Below are positions 29,066 to 37,648 of a stretch of DNA of 64,000 nt, piece after piece. The translations under genes and the position numbers were made by a program. The DNA comes from Sphingomonadales bacterium. GTDB taxonomy: Bacteria; Pseudomonadota; Alphaproteobacteria; Sphingomonadales; Sphingomonadaceae. Within the stretch, counting starts at the first letter, position 1. Each line of letters starts with the position of its first letter. Location: positions 1 through 64,000 of the forward strand of contig JAIXUQ010000088.1 in the NCBI GenBank assembly GCA_027483465.1, given 5' to 3'. The notes under the pieces are model-generated. The model searched no databases, had not been told where the DNA came from, and was given only the letters and a program-made list of their open reading frames with translations.

Positions 29066-29440
29066 ATGATCGGCTATGTCACCGTGGGCACCAATGATCT
29101 GGCCCGTGCCGCACGATTCTATGATGCCATCGCTGCCGAACTGGGCACCGGCCGCATGATGGAGTTCGAGAATTTCATCGCCTGGGGCACGCCGGGCGAG
29201 CCTGGTGCCGGCATCGCCGCCACCAGGCCGTTTGATGGCAATCCGGCCAGCGTGGGCAATGGCATCATGGTCGCCTTCGAAGCGAAGGACACGGCGCAGG
29301 TTGACCGGCTTTATGCCATCGCGCTCGCCCATGGCGGCAGCTGCGAAGGCCCGCCCGGCCCGCGCGGTGACAGCGGCTTTTACGCCGGCTATTTCCGCGA
29401 TCCCGATGGCAACAAGCTGAATGCCTTCGTGATGGGCTAG
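29066..29440 (+). CDS. VOC family protein (glyoxalase/bleomycin resistance fold)
   Basis: The protein is 124 aa, with one VOC module pair: MIGYVTVGTNDLARAARFYD, a middle NGIMVAFEAKD strand and the end GYFRDPDGNKLNAFV, with the usual terminal metal-binding region. Members range from glyoxalase-like lyases to resistance or ring-opening enzymes; substrate unknown. A strong ribosome site and a palindromic operator precede it. Confidence 0.88.
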   Translation: MIGYVTVGTNDLARAARFYDAIAAELGTGRMMEFENFIAWGTPGEPGAGIAATRPFDGNPASVGNGIMVAFEAKDTAQVDRLYAIALAHGGSCEGPPGPRGDSGFYAGYFRDPDGNKLNAFVMG

Positions 29441-29464
29441 GCCCGGCCATTCACGCCCGGCCAT

Positions 29465-30025
29465 TCACGCCCGCCCCGGCGTGGCCACCAGGTTGGCCAC
29501 CGCCACGCCGGTCAGCGCAAAGGCGCGTTCCCAGCGCTCCCCGGCCGGCACGTCCCACACGGTGGCGGCATCGCCAGGTGCCAGGTGCCAGCCATGGCGG
29601 TGCATTTCCCCGTCAAGCTGGCCGGCGCTCCAGCCGGCATAGCCCAGCACCATGTGCCAGCGGCGCGGGCCCTGGCCGCGGGTGATGGCGTGGAGGATAT
29701 CCAGCGTGGAGGTGAAGGCCCAGGCATTGCCCACCCGGATGGTGCCGGCGGCGGCATAATCGGCCTCGTGCAGCACGAAGCCGCGCCCCGGCTCCACCGG
29801 CCCGCCGGCCAGCACCGGCACATCGGGCGCCGCGCCGGGCGCGATTCCCAGCTGGTCGAGCAGGCCGTGCAGCGACAGGTCAGGCATCGGCCGGTTCACC
29901 ACCAGCCCCAGCGCGCCGTCCTCGTCGTGCACGCACATGGCGATCACCGTGCGCTCGAACCGCTCGTCACCGATGCCGGGCATCGAAAGCAGCAACTGGC
30001 CGGACAGAAAGGGGGCATTGGTCAC
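29465..30025 (-). CDS. yqgE: YqgE/AlgH family protein (UPF0301)
   Basis: The protein is 186 aa when read from the GTG at 30025, which gives the family's normal N-terminus TNAPFLSGQLLLSMPGIGD. Further signatures: GALGLVVNRPMPDLSL, PVLAGGPVEPGRGFVLH and GYAGWSAGQLDGEM. The structure is known in the family but the role is unclear. It stands divergent from the peroxiredoxin gene. Confidence 0.93.
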   Translation of the reverse strand: MTNAPFLSGQLLLSMPGIGDERFERTVIAMCVHDEDGALGLVVNRPMPDLSLHGLLDQLGIAPGAAPDVPVLAGGPVEPGRGFVLHEADYAAAGTIRVGNAWAFTSTLDILHAITRGQGPRRWHMVLGYAGWSAGQLDGEMHRHGWHLAPGDAATVWDVPAGERWERAFALTGVAVANLVATPGRA

Positions 30026-30121
30026 GCCGGCAGCATAGGCCCGTGCTGGACGCGCGCCAAGGCCAAGGCTAGGGAGGAGTGGCAATCGCGCCCGCCGGGC
30101 GCCCAAGGCAGGAGAAGCCCG

Positions 30122-30607
30122 ATGAGCATCAATATCGGCGAATCAGTTCCGGCAATGACCCTGATCAAGGCCACCGCCGATGGCCCGGCCCCGCTCAGCA
30201 CCGCCGACCTGTTTGGCGGGCGCACCGTGGCGCTGTTCTCGGTGCCCGGCGCCTTCACCCCCACCTGCTCGGCCCGCCATCTGCCCGGCTATGTCGAAAA
30301 TGCCGAAGCGCTGAAGGCGCAGGGCGTGGACGAGATCGCCTGCGTTTCGGTGAATGATGCCTTCGTGATGGCGGCCTGGGGCAAGTCTGCCGGGGTGGAC
30401 GGCAAGGTGACGATGATCGCCGATGGCAATGGCGATTTTTCCAAGGCGCTGGGCCTCACCTTTGATGGCAGCAACTTCGGCATGGGCCTGCGCGGCCAGC
30501 GCTTTTCCATGCTGGTGAAGGATGGCGTCGTCACCCAGCTCAACATCGAGCCGCCGGGCGCCTTTGGCGTTTCCTCGGCCGAACATCTGCTGGGCCAGCT
30601 CGCCTGA
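30122..30607 (+). CDS. Peroxiredoxin of the Prx5 type
   Basis: The protein is 161 aa. Active-site segment GAFTPTCSARHLPGY carries the peroxidatic cysteine at residue 49; a second cysteine at about 76 (EIACVSVND) may not resolve it. GLRGQRFSMLVKDG and the whole length fit the glutaredoxin- or thioredoxin-dependent Prx5 group that reduces organic peroxides. AGGAGAAG precedes the start. Cytoplasmic. Confidence 0.94.
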   Translation: MSINIGESVPAMTLIKATADGPAPLSTADLFGGRTVALFSVPGAFTPTCSARHLPGYVENAEALKAQGVDEIACVSVNDAFVMAAWGKSAGVDGKVTMIADGNGDFSKALGLTFDGSNFGMGLRGQRFSMLVKDGVVTQLNIEPPGAFGVSSAEHLLGQLA

Positions 30608-30624
30608 GCGATCCTTCGCCCGCC

Positions 30625-32859
30625 ATGCCCGAACCGCCCCGCCCGGCCCGGCCCGCCCGTGCCGGCGCCACCCGTCGTGCCGTGCTGGTGGCGGCGCTGG
30701 CCGGCGGCGGCCTCGCCCTCGGCTGGGGCCTGTGGCCGCGCGCCCGCGCCTTCAACTGGCCGGTGCCCGAAGGCGAGGCGCTGCTGAACGCCCATGCCCG
30801 CATCGCGCCCGATGGCCGCATCACCGTGGCGGTGGCGCAGGCGGAAATGGGCCAGGGCATCTGGTCGGCGCTGGCGCAGATCTTTGCCGATGAACTGGGC
30901 GCCGATTGGCGGCAGATCGGCGTGGAGCCGGCGCCGCTGGGGCCCGACTATGCCAATCCCGGCCTGGCGCTGGGCGCGGCGGCCGGCCGGGCCGAGCCGT
31001 TGCGCAGCCTGGTGCTGGGGGCCGGCCGGCAGGTGGCGCGGCTGCTGGAATTCCAGATCACTGGCGGGTCCAACAGCGTGCGCGCCTGGGAACTGCCGCT
31101 GCGCACCGCCGCCGCCGCCGCCCGCGCCATGCTGATCGCCGCCGCCGCCCGACGCTGGCAGGTGAACCCGGCCGAGTGCGACACCGAAGCCGGCCACGTG
31201 GTCTACAAGGCCAATCGCGTGCCCTTCCAGGCGCTGCTGGCCGATCTTGATCCCGATGATGCGCCGGCCGATCCGCCGCTGCGCGCCCGGCGCACGCTGG
31301 CCGGGCAGGCGCTGCCGCGGCTGGATGTGCCGGGCAAGGTGGATGGTTCGGCGCGCTTTGGCATCGATGTGCGGCTGCCGGGCCTGGCCTATGCCGCCAT
31401 CCGCCAGGCCCCGCCCGGCGCCCGGCTGGCCCGGCCCGGCTGGCCGGCAGCCAGCCGGGACGTGCGCTTTGTGGACGGGCCGGATTTCATCGCCTGCGTG
31501 GGCGAAAGCTGGTTTGCCGCCAACCGCGCGCTGGCCGCCGCCCACCCGGCGTGGACGGCGCCGGCCAAGGCCCCCGGCCCCTGGCTGGAGGCGGCGCCCG
31601 CCGCCGCGCTGGCGGCTGCCGGGGCCGAGACGGCAACCGTGGCCGAAGCCGGCGACAGTGCGGCAGCGCTGGCCGGAAAGGCGGTGGTGAGCGCCGATTA
31701 TCGCCTGCCGTTCCTGGCCCATGCCTGCCTGGAGCCGATGACCGCGACGGCGCGGGTGACGGCCGGCGGCGTCGAACTGTGGGCCCCCACCCAGAGCGCC
31801 AGCCTGGCGGCGCGGGCGGTGGCGCGGGCGCTGGATATCGATGCGGCCGATGTGGTGGTGCACCCCACGCTGATCGGCGGCGGCTTTGGCCGCAAGGTGG
31901 AGGGCGATGCCTGCGCCCAGGCCGCGCTGATCGCGCGCGCCGCCGGCCGGCCGGTGCAACTGATCTGGAGCCGGGAGGAGGATTTCGGCCACGACATGCT
32001 GCGCCCGGCCGTGGCGGCGCGGCTGCGCGGCACCGCCGGCCCCCGGGGGATCACCGCGTGGGATTGCACCATCGCCGCGCCCGATGTGGGCGCCGCCTTT
32101 GCCGGCCGCAATGTGGGGGCGATGCTGAACCGGCCGGCGGCCGGGGCCGGCGCCATCGAGGGCGCGGTGGACCTGCCCTATGCCATCCCCAATCTGCGGG
32201 TGCGCCATGTGCTGGTGGATTGCCCGGTGCCGCTGGGCTTCTGGCGCAGCGTCGGCCACAGCTTCACCGGGTTCATCGTCGAACGTTTCGTGGATGAACT
32301 GGCGGCGGCGGCGGGGGCCGATCCCGGCGCCTTCCGGCTGGCCATGCTGAACGACCGGCCACGCCATGCCGCCGTGCTGCGCGCCGTGCTGGCGATGGGC
32401 GGGCCGCTGGGCCGGCAACCGGGGGCAGGGCGGGTGGCGCGCGGGCTGGCACTGGTGGAAAGTTTCGGCAGCATTGTCGCCCAGATCGCCGAAGTGGAGG
32501 TGCCGGCCAGCGGCAGCCCGCGCGTGACGCGGGTGTGGGCGGCCGTGGATTGCGGGCGGGTGATCAATCCCGATACGGTGACAGCGCAAATCGAAGGCGG
32601 CATCATCTTTGGCCTGTCGGCCGCGCTTTTTGGCCGCATCAGTTTTGCCGAAGGCGTGGTGGAGCAAGACAATTTCAACGCCTATCGGTTGATCACCATG
32701 GCCGATTGCCCAGACATCGCGGTGACCATCATCGCTTCCGATGCCGATCCCGGCGGGATTGGCGAGCCCGGCACGCCGCCGATCGCGCCGGCCGTGGCCA
32801 ATGCGCTGGCCGCCGCCACCGGGCAGCGCTGGGCCAGCCTGCCGCTGGTGCCGGCGTGA
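30625..32859 (+). CDS. Xanthine dehydrogenase family molybdopterin-binding subunit (IorB-like)
   Basis: The protein is 744 aa. The N-terminus has a Tat-type signal (TRRAVLVAALAGGGLALGWG). Moco-binding segments follow: AQAEMGQGIWSALAQI, GGGFGRKVEGDACAQA, FWRSVGHSFTGF, and near the end GGIGEPGTPP with the catalytic Glu. This is the isoquinoline 1-oxidoreductase beta type, which hydroxylates N-heterocycles or oxidises aldehydes in the periplasm or at the membrane. The expected small 2Fe-2S subunit (IorA) and cytochrome c are absent next to it. It starts 17 bp after the peroxiredoxin stop. Confidence 0.92.
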   Translation: MPEPPRPARPARAGATRRAVLVAALAGGGLALGWGLWPRARAFNWPVPEGEALLNAHARIAPDGRITVAVAQAEMGQGIWSALAQIFADELGADWRQIGVEPAPLGPDYANPGLALGAAAGRAEPLRSLVLGAGRQVARLLEFQITGGSNSVRAWELPLRTAAAAARAMLIAAAARRWQVNPAECDTEAGHVVYKANRVPFQALLADLDPDDAPADPPLRARRTLAGQALPRLDVPGKVDGSARFGIDVRLPGLAYAAIRQAPPGARLARPGWPAASRDVRFVDGPDFIACVGESWFAANRALAAAHPAWTAPAKAPGPWLEAAPAAALAAAGAETATVAEAGDSAAALAGKAVVSADYRLPFLAHACLEPMTATARVTAGGVELWAPTQSASLAARAVARALDIDAADVVVHPTLIGGGFGRKVEGDACAQAALIARAAGRPVQLIWSREEDFGHDMLRPAVAARLRGTAGPRGITAWDCTIAAPDVGAAFAGRNVGAMLNRPAAGAGAIEGAVDLPYAIPNLRVRHVLVDCPVPLGFWRSVGHSFTGFIVERFVDELAAAAGADPGAFRLAMLNDRPRHAAVLRAVLAMGGPLGRQPGAGRVARGLALVESFGSIVAQIAEVEVPASGSPRVTRVWAAVDCGRVINPDTVTAQIEGGIIFGLSAALFGRISFAEGVVEQDNFNAYRLITMADCPDIAVTIIASDADPGGIGEPGTPPIAPAVANALAAATGQRWASLPLVPA

Positions 32860-32864
32860 CGGCG

Positions 32865-33890
32865 ATGATTGCGCCGTTGAATCTGCCGCCCACGGCGCTG
32901 CCGGCCGATCATGTGCCGGTGAAGGCCGGGCGCGTGGGCGTGCTGCTGGTCAATCTCGGTTCGCCCGATGCGCCCGATGTGCCCAGCGTGCGGCGCTTCC
33001 TGCGCGAATTCCTGTCGGATCCGCGCGTGATCGAGATTCCGCAGTGGATCTGGCGGCCGATCCTCAACCTGCTGATCCTCAACGTGCGCCCGCGCACCAC
33101 GGCGGCCAATTATGCCAAGGTGTGGCTGCCCGATGGCTCGCCCATCACCGTCTACACCAGCCAGCAGGCCGAGGCGCTGCAGGGCCGGCTGGGGCCGGCG
33201 GTGATGGTGGATTGGGCGATGCGCTATGGCACACGCTCGATTCGCGAGCGGCTGACGGCGCTGATGCAGGCCGGGTGTGACCGCATCCTGCTCGCCCCGC
33301 TCTATCCGCAATATTCCGCCGCCACCAATGCGACGGTGGTTGACGAGGCGGCGCGCGTGCTGATGGGCCTGCGCTGGCAGCCGGCGCTGCGCACGCTGCC
33401 GCCCTATTACGACAATCCCGATCATGTCGCCGCGCTGGCGCAATCGATCCGCACCGGGCTGGCCGGGCTGGATTTCGTGCCGGATCTGATCGTCACCAGT
33501 TTCCACGGCATGCCGCTGCGCACGCTGGAAGCCGGTGATCCCTATCATTGCCAGTGCCTGAAAACCGGGCGGCTGTTGCAGGCCGAACTGGGCCTGCCGG
33601 TGAAGGTGACCTTCCAGTCGCGCTTTGGCCGGGCCGAGTGGCTGAAGCCCTATACCGACGACACGCTGCTCAGCCTGCCCAAGGACGGCGTGAAGAAGAT
33701 CGCCGTGGTGTGCCCCGGCTTTGCCGCTGATTGCCTGGAAACGCTGGAAGAAGTGGCGATGGAAGGCCGCGATGAATTTCTGGAGGCCGGCGGCAGCGAT
33801 TTTGCCTATATCCCCTGCCTGAACGCCAGCGAGACCGGCATGGCCATGCTGGAAGCGATCGTGCGCCGCGAACTGGCCGGCTGGGCCTGA
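32865..33890 (+). CDS. hemH: Ferrochelatase
   Basis: The protein is 341 aa. Typical segments: VGVLLVNLGSPDAP, LLAPLYPQYSAATNATVV, the metal-handling LIVTSFHGMPLRTLEAG, and CPGFAADCLETLEEVAMEG with the conserved Glu. It puts iron into protoporphyrin IX as the last step of heme synthesis. An in-frame GTG at 32856 overlaps the stop of the Moco gene and is an alternative start, so the two may be translationally coupled. Confidence 0.97.
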   Translation: MIAPLNLPPTALPADHVPVKAGRVGVLLVNLGSPDAPDVPSVRRFLREFLSDPRVIEIPQWIWRPILNLLILNVRPRTTAANYAKVWLPDGSPITVYTSQQAEALQGRLGPAVMVDWAMRYGTRSIRERLTALMQAGCDRILLAPLYPQYSAATNATVVDEAARVLMGLRWQPALRTLPPYYDNPDHVAALAQSIRTGLAGLDFVPDLIVTSFHGMPLRTLEAGDPYHCQCLKTGRLLQAELGLPVKVTFQSRFGRAEWLKPYTDDTLLSLPKDGVKKIAVVCPGFAADCLETLEEVAMEGRDEFLEAGGSDFAYIPCLNASETGMAMLEAIVRRELAGWA

Positions 33891-33987
33891 TTTTCAGCCC
33901 TTCGGCCCATTGAATCAAAGGCGGTTCCGGCACAAAGTGCCAGCGGGAGACGGGGGATCAACCCCGGCCACAGATATTGGGTGAGAC

Positions 33988-34710
33988 ATGGCACGAGTGG
34001 CGGTGGTGACGGGTGGCACACGCGGCATCGGCGAGGCGATCAGCCTGGCGCTGCGCGATGCGGGCGTGACGGTGGCGGCCAATTATGGCGGCAGCGACGA
34101 CAAGGCGCGGGCCTTCACTGAGGCCACCGGAATCAAGAGCTACAAATGGAATGTGGCCGATCACCAGGCCTGTCTGGATGGCTGCGCCCAGGTGGCGGCC
34201 GAACTGGGGCCGATCGACATCGTGGTGAACAACGCCGGCATCACCCGCGACGGCACGCTGATGAAGATGAGCTGGGAGGCGTGGGACGAGGTGATCCGGG
34301 TGAACCTGGGCGGCTGTTTCAACATGGCCAAGGCGACCTTTGCCGGCATGAAGGAACGGGGCTGGGGCCGCTATGTGCAGATCGGCAGCATCAACGGCCA
34401 GGCCGGCCAATATGGCCAGGTGAATTATGCCGCTGCCAAATCCGGCATCCATGGCTTCACCAAGGCGCTGGCGCAGGAAGGCGCGCGGTTCGGCATCACC
34501 GCCAACGCGATCGCGCCCGGCTATATCGATACCGACATGGTGGCGGCGGTGCCGGCCGACGTGCTGGCCAAGATCGTGGCGAAAATCCCGATCGGCCGGC
34601 TGGGCCAGGCCAGCGAGATCGCCCGCACCGTCGCCTTCCTCACCAGCGAGGACGCCGGCTTCATCACCGGCTCCACCTTGTCGGTGAACGGCGGGCAGCA
34701 CATGTATTGA
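33988..34710 (+). CDS. phaB: Acetoacetyl-CoA reductase (PhaB/PhbB)
   Basis: The protein is 240 aa, an SDR with TGGTRGIG, NNAGITRDG and YAAAK. INGQAGQYGQVNYAAAKSG and PGYIDTDMVAAVP are characteristic of NADPH acetoacetyl-CoA reductases supplying 3-hydroxybutyryl-CoA for polyhydroxybutyrate storage. No phaC or phaA is present in the window, so the storage role is by family only. Two short genes follow at once on the same strand. Confidence 0.93.
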   Translation: MARVAVVTGGTRGIGEAISLALRDAGVTVAANYGGSDDKARAFTEATGIKSYKWNVADHQACLDGCAQVAAELGPIDIVVNNAGITRDGTLMKMSWEAWDEVIRVNLGGCFNMAKATFAGMKERGWGRYVQIGSINGQAGQYGQVNYAAAKSGIHGFTKALAQEGARFGITANAIAPGYIDTDMVAAVPADVLAKIVAKIPIGRLGQASEIARTVAFLTSEDAGFITGSTLSVNGGQHMY

Positions 34711-34713
34711 GCC

Positions 34714-34920
34714 ATGCAGCCGCGCGCTTTCCGTGATTCGCTGTTGGCCGCCTGGCTGCTGGTGCCGGCCGTGATTGTCGCCATGGCCGTGAACGTTGCC
34801 GTGTGTGTGTGGTTCGGGCACGCACTCGCCCGGGTAACGGGCGTGGAATGGCTGAAGTCCATTGCGGTTGGGTTGGCGCCGATGCTGGGAGGGATTGCGG
34901 CGCGCCGTTGGAAGCCGTGA
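34714..34920 (+). CDS. Small membrane protein of unknown function
   Basis: The protein is 68 aa with two hydrophobic stretches (LLAAWLLVPAVIVAMAVNVAV and SIAVGLAPMLGGIA) and a basic C-terminus. ATG lies three bases after the phaB stop, and the end overlaps the next gene (GTGA). No family recognised. The tight packing supports it as real. Confidence 0.6.
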   Translation: MQPRAFRDSLLAAWLLVPAVIVAMAVNVAVCVWFGHALARVTGVEWLKSIAVGLAPMLGGIAARRWKP

Positions 34921-35132
34921 CGGCCGGCCCGAAGAAATACAGCCTCACCATTCAGGGCCATGCCACCAGCCTGACGCTGGAGCCGATCTTCTGGCAGGCG
35001 CTGAACGAGGCGGCGGAGGCCGAGGGCAAATCGCTGGCCGGGCTGGTCGCGGAAATCGACGAGGCGCGCACCACCAACCTGTCCAGCGCCATAAGGGTAT
35101 GGCTGTTTGAACGGGCGCGGGCGACGCCTTGA
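34917..35132 (+). CDS. Ribbon-helix-helix domain protein
   Basis: The protein is 71 aa read from a GTG that overlaps the previous stop. KKYSLTIQGHATSLTLEPIF, GKSLAGLVAEIDEAR and NLSSAIRVWLFERAR match the short single-domain ribbon-helix-helix family (RHH_4 type) common in Alphaproteobacteria. A DNA-binding regulator is expected; target unknown. Its stop codon lies within a strong hairpin at 35112-35149. Confidence 0.82.
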   Translation: MTAGPKKYSLTIQGHATSLTLEPIFWQALNEAAEAEGKSLAGLVAEIDEARTTNLSSAIRVWLFERARATP

Positions 35133-35149
35133 TGCGTCGCCCGCGCCCG
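35112..35149. terminator. Strong bidirectional hairpin between convergent genes
   Basis: A perfect 16-bp GC-rich stem (35112-35127 with 35134-35149, six-base loop) spans the stop of the RHH gene and ends five bases before the PEP-CTERM gene on the other strand. No T run follows, so it may be a structural or Rho-assisted end for both transcripts. Confidence 0.55.
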
Positions 35150-35154
35150 CCGGA

Positions 35155-35634
35155 TCAGGCGGCTGCCACGGCGCTGCGGCGACGGCGCATCGCGGCGCCG
35201 GTGAGGCCGAAACCGGCGATCAGCATCGCCCAGCTGGCCGGCTCGGGCACGGCGCCGGTCGCAGAGATCGTCAGGTTATAGTTGTCCGGGCCCGAGGTCA
35301 TCGGGAACGAGCCAAGTGTGAAGGTGGGCGCCGATGTTGGCCCGGTGAACAGGGTGGCGCTGTTCGTGCTGATCGACGTCAGCCCGCGGTTGAGCAGAAA
35401 GCCGCCGCCGGACAGATCGTTGAAGAACAGGAAACTGGAGCTCACACCGTTCACATTGACGCCGGTGAGCTGGAAGTTGTTGACATCGCTTGTAGTCGGC
35501 GTGGGTGAAGCGGGCAGTGCCCAGTTGAATGTGGCTGCGCCGGTCAGATTGAAATAATAGGTCGCAGGCGGGGCCGCGGCCGAGGGCACGGCGTAGGACA
35601 AGGCAGCCGTGGCCACCAGAAGCAGTTTGCGCAT
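35155..35634 (-). CDS. PEPxxWA-CTERM sorting domain protein
   Basis: The protein is 159 aa. Signal peptide MRKLLLVATAALSYAVPSAAA, a Thr/Ser/Asn-rich beta-type middle (about 25-125), then the C-terminal sorting tail VPEPASWAMLIAGFGLTG followed by AAMRRRR. Such proteins are exported, then cut and anchored by an exosortase, and are typical of sphingomonads. The function of the body is unknown. No exosortase gene lies in the window. Confidence 0.88.
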   Translation of the reverse strand: MRKLLLVATAALSYAVPSAAAPPATYYFNLTGAATFNWALPASPTPTTSDVNNFQLTGVNVNGVSSSFLFFNDLSGGGFLLNRGLTSISTNSATLFTGPTSAPTFTLGSFPMTSGPDNYNLTISATGAVPEPASWAMLIAGFGLTGAAMRRRRSAVAAA

Positions 35635-35891
35635 CCAATTCCCCCATCACAAAATCATGCCAGCAATGACCGGGCCGCAGGGGCCAGACGGAGCGCAGCC
35701 GCTGGCCGCTGCACCGACGCAATGGTTAACAGGATGAAAGACCCTGGGGCGCGGCTTGCTCCCCAAAATGAACCGGCAACGGCCTCGGGCGGCGGAGATG
35801 AGTCCCCATTTTGAACCAGGCCGGCCGTTCGCGGCTGTGCGTGCCGCCGCTTGTGCTAAGGCAGGGCATCCGGGTTCATCATGGGGTGGCG

Positions 35892-36839
35892 ATGGGCGCT
35901 TCACTTGCGGCTTTGGACATCGCGCGGCTGTTGGGGCGGCATTTCGGCGATGCTGGCAGCCTGCGCACGGTGCGCTGGCGCACCACGCTGGGCCTCAACA
36001 ACGCCGGTCTGGTGATCGTGCACGTCGCGCTCAGCGCCAATCTTTCGCATATCCGCGCCGATGATCCCGCCGGCGCCGGCCTGGCGGTGGAGGATGCCCG
36101 GCGCCGGCCGGTGAGCCTGATGAGCATTGCCCAATCGATGGGCGTGCCGCACGAAACCATCCGCCGCCAGGCGCTGGCGCTGCAACGGCGCGGCGCGCTG
36201 CTGCGGGTGGGCCCCGGCTGGATCGTGCCGGCGGCGCTGTTGGCGCCGGCGCCCGGCAACAGGCTGATCGCCGACGATGCGGCGGCGCTGGTGGCGCTGA
36301 TCGGCGATCTTGCCCGGCTCGGCTCGGCATCGGCGCGCGGCATCGATCCGGAGGCCTTGCAGGCGCTGCCGGCCGATCTGGTGGCCCGGCTGTGGAATGA
36401 TTTCACCGTGAAGGCGGTGGAGGCGGCCGGCGACATCTGCGGATCGGTGCTGGATTTCGGCCTGTTCATGACGATCATCCGCCTGAACGTGGAGCATATC
36501 ACCGCCGATCCGCCCCGCACCCGCCACCACGCCGCGCTGCACGCCATTCCCGCCGATCATGAGCGGGTGCCGGCCAGCCTGCGCGCGTTGGCGCGGGCCG
36601 AACAATTGCCCTATCCCACCATCCGGCGGCGGGTTTCGGCGCTGGTTGCCCGTGGCCTTGCGGAGGAAGCCGAAGGCGGCGTGATCATTCCGGCGCGGGT
36701 GCTGGGCAGCGAGGCGCTGACCCGCAGCAACGTGCTGAACGTGCAGCGGGTGGAAAAGCTGCTCGCCGATCTCAAGCGGCTGGGCAGCGGCGCGGCCGCA
36801 CCCTGCGCCCATCGGCGGGATCATCACTGCCTGGCCTAG
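35892..36839 (+). CDS. Two-winged-helix protein, predicted DNA-binding regulator
   Basis: The protein is 315 aa from ATG 35892; longer starts exist (GTG 35886 and an open region from 35811). Two similar winged-helix-like segments stand out: SLMSIAQSMGVPHETIRRQA near residue 77 and PASLRALARAEQLPYPTIRR near residue 220, each followed by a wing and a short conserved end (VPAALL, IPARVL). The region between is helical. It resembles a duplicated GntR/MarR-like unit, but no known family is assigned. It stands alone between PEP-CTERM genes, divergent from one and convergent with another. Confidence 0.7.
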   Translation: MGASLAALDIARLLGRHFGDAGSLRTVRWRTTLGLNNAGLVIVHVALSANLSHIRADDPAGAGLAVEDARRRPVSLMSIAQSMGVPHETIRRQALALQRRGALLRVGPGWIVPAALLAPAPGNRLIADDAAALVALIGDLARLGSASARGIDPEALQALPADLVARLWNDFTVKAVEAAGDICGSVLDFGLFMTIIRLNVEHITADPPRTRHHAALHAIPADHERVPASLRALARAEQLPYPTIRRRVSALVARGLAEEAEGGVIIPARVLGSEALTRSNVLNVQRVEKLLADLKRLGSGAAAPCAHRRDHHCLA

Positions 36840-36947
36840 TGCCGGTTGCGGCCATTTGCGGATTGGCCGGAACCGGCTCTGGCGGGCAGGGCGGTGATCA
36901 GGGGCCGGCCGCCCGGCGTCCGGCTGCTGCAACCGCCCTGCTCAGAG

Positions 36948-37532
36948 TCAGCAGGCGACCCTGAACGGCCGCCGACGCTGCACCAGCCCGGTGATCGCGA
37001 ACCCGGCAATCATCATCAACCAGGTGCCCGGCTCCGGAACATAGGCGCCATCAAAGACGCCCTCCATGCTGGTCACGCTGATTTCCGACACTTTTTGGAC
37101 GTGTGTGGTGCCATGGCTGAAGAGCGGCGCCATATCCAGCAACTTCATGAACGAGTAGCTGTTTCTTTGTTGCATATGCTGAAAGATATCGCCAATCTCG
37201 AAAATGTTGCTGACGCTGACATCAACAAACTTCGGCGGTTGGTCTGTTCCAAGGTTTATGTTGACGTTGAATTGCTTGTAATTCACCTGTATCCCGATGA
37301 ATTTCGATTTGGTGAGATCGAACGTCCGCGTTTTTCCGCTTTCCTGAATGGTCTCCGGAAATGTTGGTGACACCAGATTCACAGTGGCTGACGAATTCGC
37401 GATCACGAAACCAAACTGATTGAGTTCGAGTACATAACTGGCAACCGGCACTTTCTCCCTGACAATGGTGACGGCGTGTGCGGCGCTGCCCAGCTGCAAC
37501 AGCAGCAGTGCGCCGATGATGGCCTTGCCCAT
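36948..37532 (-). CDS. PEP-CTERM sorting domain protein
   Basis: The protein is 194 aa from MGKAIIGALLLLQLGSAAHA (signal peptide). The middle part is beta-rich with conserved-looking short strands (KSKFIGIQVNYKQFNVNIN). The tail is VPEPGTWLMMIAGFAITGL then VQRRR, an exosortase sorting signal. Much of the gene is clearly poorer in G+C than its surroundings: 27 of 60 bases at 37201-37260 and 24 of 60 at 37261-37320. An FNR-like box lies upstream at 37613. Function unknown. Confidence 0.85.
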   Translation of the reverse strand: MGKAIIGALLLLQLGSAAHAVTIVREKVPVASYVLELNQFGFVIANSSATVNLVSPTFPETIQESGKTRTFDLTKSKFIGIQVNYKQFNVNINLGTDQPPKFVDVSVSNIFEIGDIFQHMQQRNSYSFMKLLDMAPLFSHGTTHVQKVSEISVTSMEGVFDGAYVPEPGTWLMMIAGFAITGLVQRRRPFRVAC

Positions 37533-37612
37533 GGCTCCCCTCCCCGTGTGGTGCCAGCCTGATGCTGGCCTGTCCCACGGGATGATGGTGCGCCGGGGCG
37601 CCGGCACTGGCT

Positions 37613-37626
37613 TTGCGCCAGATCAA
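37613..37626. promoter_or_regulatory. FNR/FixK-like box upstream of a PEP-CTERM gene
   Basis: The 14 bases TTGCGCCAGATCAA are identical to the box before ompW (9105-9118). On the minus strand, toward the PEP-CTERM gene, it reads TTGAT-N4-CGCAA, centred about 88 bp before the start at 37532. Confidence 0.45.
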
Positions 37627-37648
37627 ATCGGCGGTGCAATATCCGCTG

